NCBI GenBank assembly: GCA_902729315.2
Contig: LR746264.1
Location: 10,881,878-10,945,877, forward strand
Direction: 5' to 3'
Length of the DNA stretch: 64,000 nt
Source: Spirodela intermedia
Lineage: Eukaryota > Streptophyta > Magnoliopsida > Alismatales > Araceae
Shown here: in pieces, positions 45,311-57,881 of the stretch
Position numbering within the stretch: position 1 is the stretch's first letter
Layout of the letters: each line of letters starts with the position of its first letter
Translations under genes and position numbers: made by a program
The notes under the pieces: model-generated
Seen by the model: the letters and a program-made list of their open reading frames with translations, nothing else
Database searches by the model: none
What the model was told of the DNA's origin: nothing

Positions 45311-48050
45311 ATAGACATGATGGCTCAGAATCCTTCCTTCCTGTTCCCAGCGTGGGGTCCGAGGGCAGGCAGTCTGCATGAAGCCTTGCCGGGGTCCTCT
45401 ATAGAAAAATAAGAAAGTACGCTGGAGAGCGAGCCGAAGGTTACGAGGACTCTCGAGCCCGACCGGTGGTTCTTGGGATCTCCAGATAGGGAAAATCCAA
45501 CCGATTCTCGACCCCCCGAAGCCTCGTCTCAGACGGCGCCGGCGACCCGTTCTTCGTCCCGGCCGACCATTTATGAACTACCGCAGTTCTGATAGAACCC
45601 TCTAGTTAGAGCATACACTGTATACTTAGCACGTTTATTTATTTATTTTACGTGGTCGTTTTATTTATTTTATGTAAATCGGATCTATTCACGCATGTCT
45701 GAAGTCTACTTCAAAATACCTCATCCTGTGAATTTAATAATTACAAGGTGGATCGGAGGTTACGTGAGGGAGATGACGATTACTCTCGTCGGCGATTTAT
45801 CTAACGTCGCCAGACGACGCCGTGGAACTCCATACCTATCCTCTGACACTTCATTTTCTTCGGGTCTCGTTGTCTTCAGCGGGATTTGTCCTATATTTTA
45901 TGTCGAGAGTGTACAGATAACTGGAGATGTCGATTTAGTCAATAATCGTAAAGATCTAGTTTCTACGCCTGTTTTGGGTTTCGTCCGCAAAATCTGCTCT
46001 CTACTGCTCACGGTGGAGGAGCTAATCGTCAACCGAAGCTCAGGGCTTCAACTCCGGCATCCCCCCATGGGGACTGAATGTGTTCCCGAATTCCGGCCTC
46101 CGTGAAGAAGACGATGGAGTCCCTCGCCTCCTCTCTACACGCGCCAACCCGCCTAAGGGATAAGGCCGAAGACCATTTCGATGTAACACGCGATGGCTGC
46201 TATGGTTCCATGCACAGTGTTTCTCGTCGTGAAGCCTCTCGGCGTCGAGGGCCGCCGGCGAGCCGTCGAGTCTCTTCTCCCTCCGACTTCACAGAGTCTG
46301 TAAGCTGTAAGAAACCGCCTCTCCGCGATGATTTGGACTGATAATACTCTAGTGGGCCTCTTAAGCGAGTGATGGACGGCGAGAGAGGGCGAGAGAGAGA
46401 AGAACGGAGACAGAACGATGCTTCGACTGCATCCGCATATCACGACACAGAGTGATGCCTGAGTACGCAGTTCTCCGAACCGTAAGAGAACAAGGTAACT
46501 GTGATGAACTTCGATACAAACAGGCGAAGCTATTCATGTACATCCCTACACTCGGGTGCCTTTCCATCTGATATGAGCTTCCATGAATAATAATAACTCG
46601 ACCAACCAAGCTGGTGTCTCCGTCAACTGATTTTGTACGCTTTCGACGCCATTTCTCATATAATTATCATAAGGCTGTATGTACTTCACGTAGGTGTAAG
46701 AAATATATAATGTATTTCTCGAGGAAGAGGGAGTTCTTTGGACAGACGCCACTTCGTCTTCGAGTCATAGGCTGGTTCCATGCGCCGTCCATACGACGTA
46801 TGGTTTGTTTGGTCGTGCGTCCCGGGGGATACAACAGAGGCTCTTCGTCGAGGTAGAGCTCTCGCTCGTTCATTCTCGGACTGGAAATCTACGGTATCCG
46901 ACACTATTCGAATCCATTCCTGCAATTCGGACTCTGCACAGCGATGGGTCGGACATGCTCCGCCGAGTAACTGGTCGTTCTCATCCTCCACCCTCCGAGG
47001 CCGGAGCTCTTCTCCCGCGAGAAACAGACGCGAACCAGAGCTTCTTTATCGACGTCGACAGGCCGTCTCCGGGTCATTCTGAATGCGAGAAGCCGAACAG
47101 GGAGACATGCTTCTTTAAAGCCGATTTCTTTTGAAGATCGCAGGGCTGCATGGGACGGGGCGGATGCCACTCGACTGGGAACAGTCAGTCCCCTCTGAAT
47201 GCGGAAACCTAGAGCAACCGTCAACTGTGAGTACCGACGGCTTAGTCGCTCCGGCGGGCGTCCCGGTCCTAGCGGCAATGCGGGGTCAGCGGCGCTCTTC
47301 CTCGAAGTGAATTAAATAAAACACGAAGACCAGGGACCGGCGATGCCGTGTCTCCGCCGTCTCTTCAAACAAATATATCTGTCGTCTCAGGCCAGAGCCG
47401 AATCGTTGAAAGCTCCCCCGGGTTAATTCGACCTTATCCCGTCTCCGGCAAGTGAAACTCGTCCGTCTGCCGTGAGCGGATCCCCCACCCATGAAAGAGA
47501 AATCTTGTACTCTTGAGGAGCGTCGATTAGCGGAACCGCCATGGGACTGCATCTCCTCGCCGCTACTTTCGGCGCCGGCCTGTTTTTCCTGCGCAGAAGT
47601 TAAAATCCCTAGCGAATTCAACGAAGCCTCCGCCTCTCGACGGCGACAAGCAGGACTTTGCATCCCTCGCACCCCCTCCCTCGCGGCGGAGGCAACCGCC
47701 GAACCCATAAAAACGCCAGTGGACTCCTCGTGCATGCACCCTCTCTCTCTCTCTCTCCCTCTAGCTCAGAGTATGGTAGCTGAGAGCGGTGCCAAGAGCA
47801 ACAGGCTGTTTCGCTAACCATGGTGGCCATTAGCGGTGCCACCGATTCCCCTCTGTCGTCAAGGAGAGGAGGCGGATGAGGAGGAGAGAGACACGACGGG
47901 AGAATGGTGTCTGCAAGTGGGCGTGTTCAAGTTCCCTTCCCCAATCACTCGCCGCTACACCGCCCGGATTTTCTTCATCTTTCCCTGTCAGAAACTCGGC
48001 CGGCCACCCGAGTCCACGCCCCCCGACAAAAATCTCCGAATCGGGCCTTG
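44788..48050. other. Intergenic region downstream of the TPR gene
   Basis: It includes the 3' UTR of the TPR gene and a long CT repeat at 45,264-45,306. Otherwise it is GC-rich sequence with many overlapping short frames on both strands and no recognisable domain. An AT-rich patch lies at 45,630-45,690. Confidence 0.45.
45264..45306. repeat. (CT)n microsatellite, about 21 repeats
   Basis: Uninterrupted tract after an initial CTC. No gene start is recognised next to it. Confidence 0.9.
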
Positions 48051-48910
48051 ATAGGTCAGATGGTCCAACCCCTCTCCGCGCCCACGTGAGCCGATGTAGA
48101 ACGAAAAAGTAATATTAAAAATAATAACAACAGCCATATCCTCCGTCTGGTACCGGGCGTCCGTCAGTTTGGTGTGGGATGCACGGCCCTTTTTAGAACT
48201 TAAAATCAATAATGGACGAGAACCCGTGAGCCTACGTCCTCGCTCGGCCCATTTACATGCAATCGTAAGTTTCGACGGGCCCACCCGATTGGACAGTGGC
48301 ATTCCCCTTGGGGCCCACATTGCGCGCGGCCGGAGGAGAAGACAGCGGACTGACCGGCCTACATGGCGGGTGGGCTCTCCTTCCTCCACCTGCCGCATTA
48401 TTGAGTGCCTCTAGTCGGCGGGATGATTCTGGACACGTGCCAGGGGCGCAACGCCACGCCACGTGGTGGGGGTCCAGCGTCGTGCAGATAACACGAAGAT
48501 CGAGGATAAAGACAGGCTTGAGCCGGGCCTGTATCTATTAACGGGCCGTAAGATTTAATGGGCTGAGGCCCGTAGACGGGCGGACGGCAACCTCACCTCC
48601 TTCGGGTTCATCGTCTGATATGTATGAAGAGGAGTGGATCAAGCGATGGGATGACGCGGATGATGACGTGGATCGATCGGGTGGCTCGTGTACGATCTCC
48701 GGGACAACCACGGCCATCTCTTGGCGTGTGTTGATTTGTAGTCCTGTTATGCATGCCATGCGGCCGTGCAATGGGATAAGAGCTCCTCGACGGAGGAAGC
48801 TGCCGATTTAGTGGGACAGTTAATGCCACGTGTCCTCAGCCCAGTGCTCTCTCTCGCTCTCTCTAGAAGAGCCACCATGCGAATATGAACATATTGCGTG
48901 TATCTACGTG
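48051..48910. promoter_or_regulatory. G-box/ABRE-rich segment without an assigned gene
   Basis: CACGTG or ACGTGG-type cores occur near 48,082, 48,434, 48,460, 48,665, 48,823 and 48,903, along with GGCCCA-type motifs near 48,246 and 48,540. It looks promoter-like, but no coding gene is recognised within 2 kb on either side. Confidence 0.3.
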
Positions 48911-51209
48911 GGCATCCATGATTTGGGTCTCCGTAGTGGCTCTTCCCGCTGTGGTGGTGGAGGTCAAATGGGAGGAGCATAGGAGCCATTGGGCGGGTGA
49001 TTTGCTTGTGCCACCTGTCTCTAGCCAGCTATTTCTTTACGGAGGTTCGATTTCAGGCACTTGGCTTTACTCTCCGATACGTCGAATCTCTCTCTCTCTC
49101 TCTCCCTCTCTCGCCGCAGCTCGCCCCCCTCGCATCCCTCCCTCCTTGGCGTGTCATGCGTCTAATGCAACTTTGTCACCACGGGAGACATTATACTGCT
49201 CATCGGAGACACCGTCGCCTGGTGAAGTTAGATCACGACTAGGAGAATTGGCAATCTTATGATCTTCTCTCGTTTCCTGAGACAACCCCCAAAATGGGCT
49301 CACATCTCCCTTTAACGCGATGAATATTATCTTAGAATATATTATAAAATTAATGTCGTAATTTTAGATAGAGAGTCCAACGCTGTCTGCATCCATTCCC
49401 CACGCATTGATATCACCTCCAATGGACCCTATCACAGTCTTCTCCATTTCGAAATAGAAAAGGAAATCAATTTATATTATACTATATTATGATAGAAATC
49501 TCTTTCTATCAAATCGAAGATCGTGTTGATATCGACCTTGGGGTTGACATCTTGTTCAGAGGCAGCCTCACGTGATTCTCAAGGGGAATTTAGACTGCGG
49601 AACGAGTTGCGGTGGTGGCGTCATCGGCGTTAAACGGACTGAATGAATGGGTTCGCGCCCTCGCCATCGGTAGCCGCGCTACCCGCAGTGGAGTGCGGGA
49701 GGCTTTATGACCCATCACCCTAATTAACTCCCCGACGTAATCGGAATTATGCCATAATTACGTGACCACCATTTCCAAGCTGTCCGAATTGATCAGAGTA
49801 ACAGCCCATTAATTTGAATTAAAGGCCACTTCAGAGATTCCTCGCCTCACAATTTCTTTTATTATCCTGTCTTCTCCCTGTTTTTTTTTGGAAAAATTGC
49901 GGAATAAATTTCGAATGAGATGGACCAACCTCGATGCATTTCCCCTTGTAAAAACTCCTGCCATTATGATCTAACAACAAGAGGAGGGTAAGAGAGTATC
50001 TTCTCTCCCTGGTGCAATTCGGGTTGGTATAATCATCCTTGACGTTCACAAAGAAAATCATTGGAGGGACTGCCCATGAAACCACGCGTGGTCGACCTTA
50101 TTCTGCGGCGAAGATATCGTTTTACCTGGTTATGGCGAGGAGTTAAGGTTGACCACGCTGTCTATAAACGAGGTTGGCTGTAGTTGAATAGCACAGAATC
50201 AGTACATGGAGCGAATCGCTGTCCTATATGATGTCCGAAGTCATAGGATTATCCCAACTGAAGATCAGGATAACGTACGGGGTACATATTCGGGTCAGCA
50301 AGGCTCAAGAGACCGTTCGTCGTACTACTCGTTCTACTAGAGGAGTGTGCAAGAGAGAGAGAGAGAGAGAGTATGCCGGTGGCGGGGGTGTGGCGGGGGG
50401 GTCAGCCATTGACCGGAGTTCGAGTGAGAGGAACCGACGGGGGTCGCTTACTTTCCTTAAAGGAGTGACGGCGTAAGAATTATACTGTTTTTCCCCACAG
50501 ATGTGCTGATGCCCAGGGCAGCCGTTTCCGCTTCTCCCTACGTCTAACTGTCCGGTCAGAAGCATTCAGGAGCGCATAATGTGACTTCTAATTCTAATCA
50601 ACAACCCATCACCACACACGCGCATGTTCTTTAAGAAGCGACGAAGGCTTCTTGAGGTTGAGTTCGAGAAGGAGAAAAACGCGTGTCTGTGTATGTGACT
50701 GAATGATGAGAGAAGGGTGAAGGAAACGTGTACCTGGGTGCAGGATTGTGTGCGTTAGAGAGAGAGAGAGAGAGAGGGGCGTCGTTTAGGAGGCTGTGAG
50801 AGGAGCTGCGAAACGCTGATGATTAGCTAAGCGAGTAAGAAATCCAGCCGAGGATGTCTTTTCCGGTCAATAAATCAATAAGTTAATGTTGGCTACAAAA
50901 ACGAGCAGGAAAATGTGCGGCCTTTCTTAATAGATTAGAGGTGAAAGGCTAAATACGTGGAGGTGTTTACGGGGTGATAAAGGCCATATTACCAGCCACC
51001 TCTCTCGCCGTAACCCGTCCCTTCCTCCCCTCTCATTCCTCCTTTCCAAACCTCGCAGCCACCTTCCCTGCTCAATAAGCTACCGGCCTCAAGTGGAGGA
51101 GATCTTGCAGAAATATGGTACATCTCCAAGCACTCGGATCCCACGCTGTTACCTCTTCCAAAAGCATTCAATTTCATTTCCACCCCTGATCTTCCTGCAG
51201 TTCTCAGGA
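48911..51209. other. Intergenic region upstream of the MYB gene
   Basis: No gene is seen. It contains short CT/GA tracts (49,086, 50,349, 50,759) and an AT-rich patch at 49,320-49,500. The last part is presumably the MYB promoter and 5' UTR; I do not see a clear TATA box. Confidence 0.4.
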
Positions 51210-53459
51210 ATGGAAGGAGAGAACGACATGGAAAGCAAATGCTCCCCTCTCCTTCGGCCAGCTCCTCCTTTGAGGCCACTGGAGAGGTTTCTATTGAGTT
51301 CTGAGGGGCTTGAGCTCCATCCGGCCAAGAGGCCATCGTTCCAAAGGCCAGGAAAACCGGAACCCAGCGATGCCTCCACTCCCCAGCAATCTCATCCTCC
51401 ATTCGGTGCAATCGGAGCTGTTCCAAGTGGGGTGCTGTTGGACGAAACGAGCCTTTTGAGTGGCCTCTTCGTTGACGGAGACGCCGACGGAGGTTTTGGA
51501 AGCTTCGCCGGCGGGGATGTTATCGCGGTACCGATGGTTCGAAAGGTCAGAGAAGGCAGGAAGCCGAGCAGTAACGCTGCTTCCGATCTTAACGTGGTGA
51601 AGGGGCAATGGACGGCTGAGGAAGATAGGTAATAAGATCCCGTGTGTAAGACCTTCGGACTTCTGCTATCCGCCTCTCTTCCCATCCTCAGTGCTTCACT
51701 GGTCGTCCTTTATGTTTCTCCTTATTTTCTCAGGTTGTTGGTGCAACTGGTGAAGCAGCATGGGGTGAAGAAGTGGTCGCAGATCGCCAAGAAGCTGCTC
51801 GGTAGGATTGGGAAGCAATGCAGGGAGAGGTGGCACAACCATCTTCGTCCCGATATAAAGGTTCTTCTCATTCATCATCTCATCTCTCTCTCTCTCTCGC
51901 TCTCTCTCTCTCGCTCTCTCTCCCTCGCTCTCTCTCTTTCCCTCTCTATCCCTCTTTCTACATATATTTATATATGTAGATGAAGGTCCTCATGTCTCTG
52001 CTCTGGAAGAGCCATCGTGCTCTATAAATCTCACATACTTCCCCCGTTCTTGCGACCCCGCTCGACATGGGATTTCATGAGGGAGGACCTTCTTTCATAG
52101 ACATCTGAGAGGTCGTTATCTCGTGAGTCTATCTAGAGAAAACGATAGACGGGTCAAACTCGAGCGCTAAACTGCACTACCATAGTTTTCTGCGCCCCGA
52201 TTGGAAAGCTTGCGACTTTCCGCTTCACTCGCCATCGTTTCCCCCATTTCTGTTCGCACCCAACGGATCTTGTCCATTTCGCGTGACGTAACTCACGCTA
52301 AATACCAGGCTTCTGGCCAAGTGCTAGCGCTGGACGCCTCACCGTGGCTTCTTTTCACCGGCAGCTCGAACTGCTTCTCCGGTCGCCCTCATCTTTTGCC
52401 GCTTTTTGGCGTCGCAACGCCAACCGTGCATCCAGTCACATTGATCCCCCCGTCTTACTGCATGTGTTCTTTGGCGCCGGCATTGTGCAGAAGGACATAT
52501 GGACAGAGGAGGAAGAGCGGCTGCTGGTCGAAGCCCACGAGAAGATCGGCAACAGGTGGGCGGAGATCGCCAAGATGATCCCCGGGAGGACCGAGAACTC
52601 CATCAAAAACCACTGGAACGCCACCAAGAGGAGGCAAAACTCCAGGAGGAAGCCGAAGAAGGAGGAGTTCCAGGTTCGGAAGTCCCCATCCTCCATCCTG
52701 CAGGAGTACATCAGGAGGAAGACGCTTGACGACGAGACCTTCGCGAGGAATGCCGCTGTCGATCCCCAGATTAACTTCTCCTCGACGGTCACTATCTTAT
52801 CGCCCTCCAGCCTGGCGGCTCCGAGGAATCATCTTCACTCAACTCTCCCGGCCCTGCTAGACCCAGCTTCCGGGAAAGCTCCCTCTGTCTACACGACGGA
52901 ACTGAATTTGGACGAGGATACGCTTACGGTGGAAGACTTCTTCATGGAGGGTGGTGGTATGACGATGGCAGAAGAGACCTACGTCGGCGTGGAGGCCTAC
53001 AGCTACGCACCCCAGGTCAACAAGTCCTCTGACATTTACGACTATGATGAGATCTCCCAGTTCATGGACGTCGGCCACTGCGGTATTCTCACCTCTACTG
53101 AAGAAGAGTCTTATGAGACGGTTGTCCGCCCTGACGGTGTCGACGGCCCGGCCCATAACAACCGGATCGTCGGCTGCAGTGTAAACGGGATCAGGGAGAA
53201 TTCGATGGCCCGCTGTCTGTCCTCGGACGTGTACCTCTCTCACTTATTCGATGGGGGTTTCGCAACGTCTTCCACAGAGGTTGACCAGGGTTCGCTGCCC
53301 AGGGTGTCATTCTCCAAGAACACAGAAGCTTCTTCTGTCTGGAGTTTGAATAGTGGATACAAAGACGATTTGGACCTGATAGAGATGATCTGTTCGACGC
53401 AGTTCTCCCAGCGGAAAAGCAGCAGAAACAGCCAGGATCATCTCCATCGGATCACATGA
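51210..53459 (+). CDS. R2R3-MYB transcription factor of the MYB98/MYB64/MYB119/MYB118 clade
   Basis: Nuclear DNA-binding regulator of 504 residues from three exons: 51,210-51,628, 51,734-51,860 and 52,491-53,459, with phase-consistent junctions. R2 spans about residues 131-182 ([10 protein letters not shown], then [20 protein letters not shown] and [13 protein letters not shown]) with Trp134, Trp154 and Trp173. R3 spans about 183-233 ([12 protein letters not shown], then [20 protein letters not shown] and [10 protein letters not shown]) with Trp186, Trp205 and Trp224. Keeping Trp as first R3 residue, the [10 protein letters not shown] block and WNATKRRQ mark this clade, whose Arabidopsis members act in synergids and female gametophyte (MYB98, MYB64, MYB119) or in seed maturation (MYB115, MYB118). 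The long N-terminus before the MYB domain is also typical. The C-terminal part is acidic, with several EED/DEDT-type patches, and may activate transcription. Which paralogue it is cannot be told. Confidence 0.93.
51883..51958. repeat. Imperfect (CT)n tract in intron 2 of the MYB gene
   Basis: A pyrimidine-rich CT repeat with a few G and A interruptions begins about 22 bp after the exon 2 donor site. Confidence 0.9.
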
Positions 53460-53462
53460 AAC

Positions 53463-53464
<2 letters not shown>

Positions 53465-53503
<39 letters not shown>
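53465..53503. repeat. (CT)n microsatellite at the start of the MYB 3' UTR
   Basis: About 19 uninterrupted CT units begin 6 bp after the stop codon, so the mature mRNA would carry a long pyrimidine repeat directly behind the coding region. Confidence 0.9.
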
Positions 53504-53506
<3 letters not shown>

Positions 53507-54758
53507 TCCCAGCCTTCAGTCATCCTCTCGCCCGTTGTTCATCACTGCATTTGGCCATGGGAGATGACAAAGACCGTTAGATTTCTCTTGTCTCGTTTGA
53601 GACCTATGCTTTTTCACGGCCTTTCTTTTCTTGTTCGTATGCACAGAGTTTTCGGAATGACTCATGATTTCTCCGAGTTTTCTAACACGGCTCCGCTTCG
53701 CTGCGGAGGACCCGCAACTCTTCCCCAAGCCCAAGTTTCACATATCCGGCCAAGTCGATTCAGACGGCGCTTCCTGGTGTACGCATAGCACGTTGAACGC
53801 TATAACAACAAGAAATTCGTAAGGACAGATTCTTAAACCCAGCCGTGTTATGGTCAGACTTGTAAACTCACAAAGAGCCCCGAATGTATGTATATATACA
53901 TCAAGAAAGAGAGATTTGATGTTTTATGTCAATGTGGATGCGTTAATCAGCGTAGAGTTATCTTTTGCAATCATATTTTTTTTGCCTTTGAACTAAGACG
54001 AGATTATTCCAGCAGTCTTTCACAGGTGAAATGACTTTTGGGTATGTTCAAGCTAAAAATATGAATTACGACCGTGTAAATAGCAATATTACTGGACTAT
54101 CATGGTAATGTTGTTGGTCTATGCAACTCAAAATCAATTGATTCTAAATGACGCGGAGTTATCGGTATAATCACATGCTTAAACAGCTCCAGTTTTTTAG
54201 TAAGCGTAGCATAAACCGCTGTCCACAAAGATAATAAGTGACTCATACCTAGCATGGCAAAATCGTCTCCAGATTTACGACTACAAAATATGCGTATATA
54301 GTTTCGGTTTTAGAGAGAGATTTATACGGAATTTCCTGCTAAATTACGGGCTATTTTTTTTTGCTTCATTCGCTACTTGTTTGATGTTGTTGGCTACGGA
54401 CAAGCATTGGACCTCATCTGTCTTTTGCCGAAATCGTTTTCTACACACACACACAGAGATAAAAGGATGATCTTTAAATTTACGAAGTTCAAAGAATGAG
54501 ACATCCGTCTCGTTCCTTTCCTCGGACTTTCAATGTGGAGGCCTAACCTAAACCATAATGTAGGGTCTGTAAATTGAGCCCGTTACGGAGAACGCGTTCC
54601 TGACACTGCTTGCTCCCATCTGTGTAGAGCACAGACGGCTTCCTTGTAACACGATTAGAATGAGAGACTCAACAGCCTGCGATCCAGACTATCTCCAGTT
54701 AGTTGAAAGGTGGTCTCGATTCTTCGAACGAGAAATAGTCCTTTTCCAGTGCTTGAGA
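53504..54758. other. Convergent intergenic region between MYB and GONST1-like genes
   Basis: Holds the 3' ends of both genes, which point towards each other. It is AT-rich in the middle (53,880-54,480), with no gene recognised. Confidence 0.5.
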
Positions 54759-55460
54759 TCATCCCATTTTCGCCGTAGCGAGAAATACCCCAGCAAACAG
54801 ACCTGCGAGAGATAAAATACGAAGATCTTGAGCAAGATGGCGTCACTTCAAAGAGTATGCCGCAGAGGAACTTGAAGAGAGAGAAAATAATTACCAAAGA
54901 GTATACTGGACAGATTCGGAAGACTGACTGGAACGTCGAACAACACTAAACCGGCGATCGATATCGGGATCTTGTTCAGGGACCCCACGAGACTGCAAAG
55001 TTCAAGAAGGTTTCACGTAGTTATCATAAATACTCAAGGTAGGAAGAACTCCCAAGAGATTTGAATCAAGGGAGACGATCTTGAGCTGCCATTCTAACAA
55101 CTCCGGTCCGATTTGAACTTTCAAAGGACCCACCAATGCCAGGGGAAATCAGAGCGTCAGACAAGTCTAGCAGCTCCTCTCAGATGATCACCACAAGCAA
55201 GATCGGAAGCATCACATTTCTCTCTAATCCGAAGTCTGTGACCGACCCTTGCCAGGGGAATAAATATTGATTAATATAGAAACTGGTCACAGCATGAAGT
55301 GAGTTGGTTCTTAACAAGGGGCCGAGGAATTCTACAGACAGCGTTCATCTCCATTTTCCGAACGATGAGGGTAATGGAAAGCTTCTGAGCACAACTCCAG
55401 CAAGCTATAATCAATGAATGCATTATTTTCTGTGCAATGCAATCTCTCTCTCTCCCTCTC

Positions 55461-55491
<31 letters not shown>

Positions 55492-57881
55492 AAGAGTAAA
55501 GTTCAGAGGCTGTACCTGTAAGTCGTGGGACCGGTCTGTTTTAAGAACCACATAGAGGTAAAGCTGATGCCGAGCCCGAGTAATCCACTGAGCGTTGCCG
55601 CCGCCCAAAAGGATGTCGTACGGATGACCTCACTGCACTTGCAACCAAGGAATTTATCCGAGAACGGAAAAATATGCCGAATGAGAGCGTGTGTGTATAC
55701 ATATATGTGTATATATTTCTTGGTTAAAAATAAGCGGTGGTTATGATGCAAGAAGAAGATACAGCCGGTTAGACTGCGAGAAGGATGGGAAAGCTTACGC
55801 ATGGTACACGTATTCCCACTCGTCGAAGACGAGGATCAGGAGAAGGGTAAAAGGTATGGAGAGGGCATTATTCAGCAAGACCATTGAGATTTCATTGAGA
55901 GACCCAGATTTGGTTGCCTTTTTCGCCGTGTCCATGACCCTGCGCAAGGCCAGCTTCACCGAGAGGAAGACCGGCATTAGAATATCAGCATAGTTTCTTC
56001 GGGAAGTCAACGCAAACCAGGGATGCCGACCGCGCACCGAATAGCTGGCTGTGAGGAGGCAGTTCATCGTCTGCCAAGTGTAACCCACGCCATGGAAAGA
56101 GAGATCGGTAATCCCGCCGCTCACAGCTGATACAATCTGTAATAGGTGTCCCAGTCCTTCAACAGGCGAAAACGACGTATAAAGGCTGACGAGAGTTTTC
56201 GTCAACGAGAGCTAGAGGACAGATATTAGGATCAGAATGAAAATGATCACTCAAAGCAGTAAAGAGCAAATGCAGGACTTTTTTATTATTAGTTTATGAC
56301 AGTCGTTGAAAGCAAAGAGGCCGAAGACGGAAGACTCGCGTCACCCACCATTAAAAATAGCGCAGCCCAAACTCTGCCATTTTGTTTCTTCTTGAAAAGG
56401 TAGAACTCTCCAATGGCGGTCAGGATATTTGTTGTGTTCTTCAAGATCGTTACCATCGCAACGTTCATGTAGTTCAAGCTGAGACATGAGAACAGGCGGA
56501 ATGGGAAACGATGAAGGCCACTCTCTTCAGATGATCTTTTCTTACATTCGGACAGATTCTTTCAAAAGCGCGGGGAACACGCGGGCCAGCAGAGAACTTG
56601 GTTATTACCTGAACATGCTCGTCGCGAGCATTCCGACGAAAATCAGATTAACTGGGATCCAGATGCAGACCAGCTTCCAAGTGAATTTCTCGGTATAAAC
56701 TAATCCAAACGATCTCATTGCTAGGACAGCCAAGACGCAGACGATATTCTGAAGAATTTCCACAATATTTTTTTCACGCAGGAATACCCAGATCAAAGAA
56801 GCACTCACGAGGTGCGATGACCGTTCTTGCCCAAATAAAGGGAATTTCCTGACATAAATGTGCGTACCTGGTACATCATTAGAGATATTCCGGCGTTGAA
56901 ACCATAGCTCGAAAGGATGACTTTGTTCAGGAGTATCATGCTGCAAGACGAGATGCAGTACGCCAATCCGGACAGAAGGGGGCCAGACTTCATTTCATAT
57001 GCATTATGCTCTTCTCCGAGAGCACTAGACTGAAAAATGATACGATCCAGCGGAGAAGCTAGCAAGGAAACATTGTACCTACACCCAAATACATCGGAGA
57101 AAGACACAACTTCTTATAGCACCGATTCAATCATCTTTCTCATTACTTTCTATGAGCTTCCGGCGATGACGGATCAGAAAAAGTAAACTACTGATGATGC
57201 AATCCTTCTAAAGGCACTCTTTTTCTGCCAAAAATGAATATAATAAGCAGGTCTATGGAAACTGTCGACAAAGGCAGAAAACTTCAGCAAACCGAACGTA
57301 ATTTTCTGGTGTAATGCGGCAACAATAGAAGAAGGGAGGAAATCGAGCAATGCATCAAAAATATCGATCAGCTTCTGATGGTAAGACGTCAAAGTTGATG
57401 AGCACTATGAATACGCAAGGAGAATGAAGCGGCGGTTGGTTCATTTCATTGTTAAAGGAATTAAAAAAAATCCAGTTTATTTAGGCTCTATCACACAGAC
57501 GCAACGGTAACTGATGTGGACTCCGGCATCCACTTTTGTAAAATTAGAGCGTACATTCTATCTTTATAAGGCAGAAACAATGAGACTCTAAGGATCTTAA
57601 TCTTGAAAATGGACGTGATTGAGAGCAATTCACATGTGTGCAACGCGTATCGGATTCTTCGGCAAGGAGGAGTGGATGGAATCCCCCCCCCCCCGCTCCT
57701 ACCGATGTTAAACAGCTCACCTCTTGCCGATGCCCCGCGTGAAATGCTCAGCAATGTCGCTAAACGATTTGCTTCTTTGGTTCAGGAAACTGTGGATGAT
57801 CTTTCGGGCCGCATTCTCCCCTTTGACGAAGCTTACTGCGGGAACTTCATTCATGATGTCAAGTGCCTCACTTGACGACAT
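54759..57881 (-). CDS. GONST1: Golgi GDP-sugar (GDP-mannose) transporter, GONST1 type
   Basis: Multi-spanning Golgi nucleotide-sugar transporter of the drug/metabolite superfamily. Arabidopsis GONST1 imports GDP-mannose needed to glycosylate GIPC sphingolipids. Nine coding exons join in phase: 57,721-57,881; 56,868-57,078; 56,609-56,748; 56,349-56,478; 56,038-56,136; 55,799-55,953; 55,516-55,632; 54,895-54,992; 54,759-54,802. They give 384 residues. Landmarks in order are GPLLSGLAYCISSCSMILLNK, IPVNLIFVGMLATSMFSL, MVTILKNTTNILTAIGE, VSAVSGGITDLSF, SMVLLNNALSIPF and SGLLGLGISFTSMWFL. The GDP-sugar motif GSLNKIP is at 341-347, and the end is LFGLFAGVFLATAKMG. The N-terminal extension of about 88 residues before GPLLSG is longer than in Arabidopsis GONST1; its exon is joined by a perfect donor (AG|GTGAGC) and phase. 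An alternative start is the Met of MKSGPLL at exon 2. The 5' end may extend further upstream. Confidence 0.93.
55443..55491. repeat. (CT)n tract in the GONST1-like intron 7
   Basis: Nearly pure CT repeat (GA on the sense strand), beginning about 25 bp past the donor site of the 55,516-55,632 exon. Confidence 0.9.
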
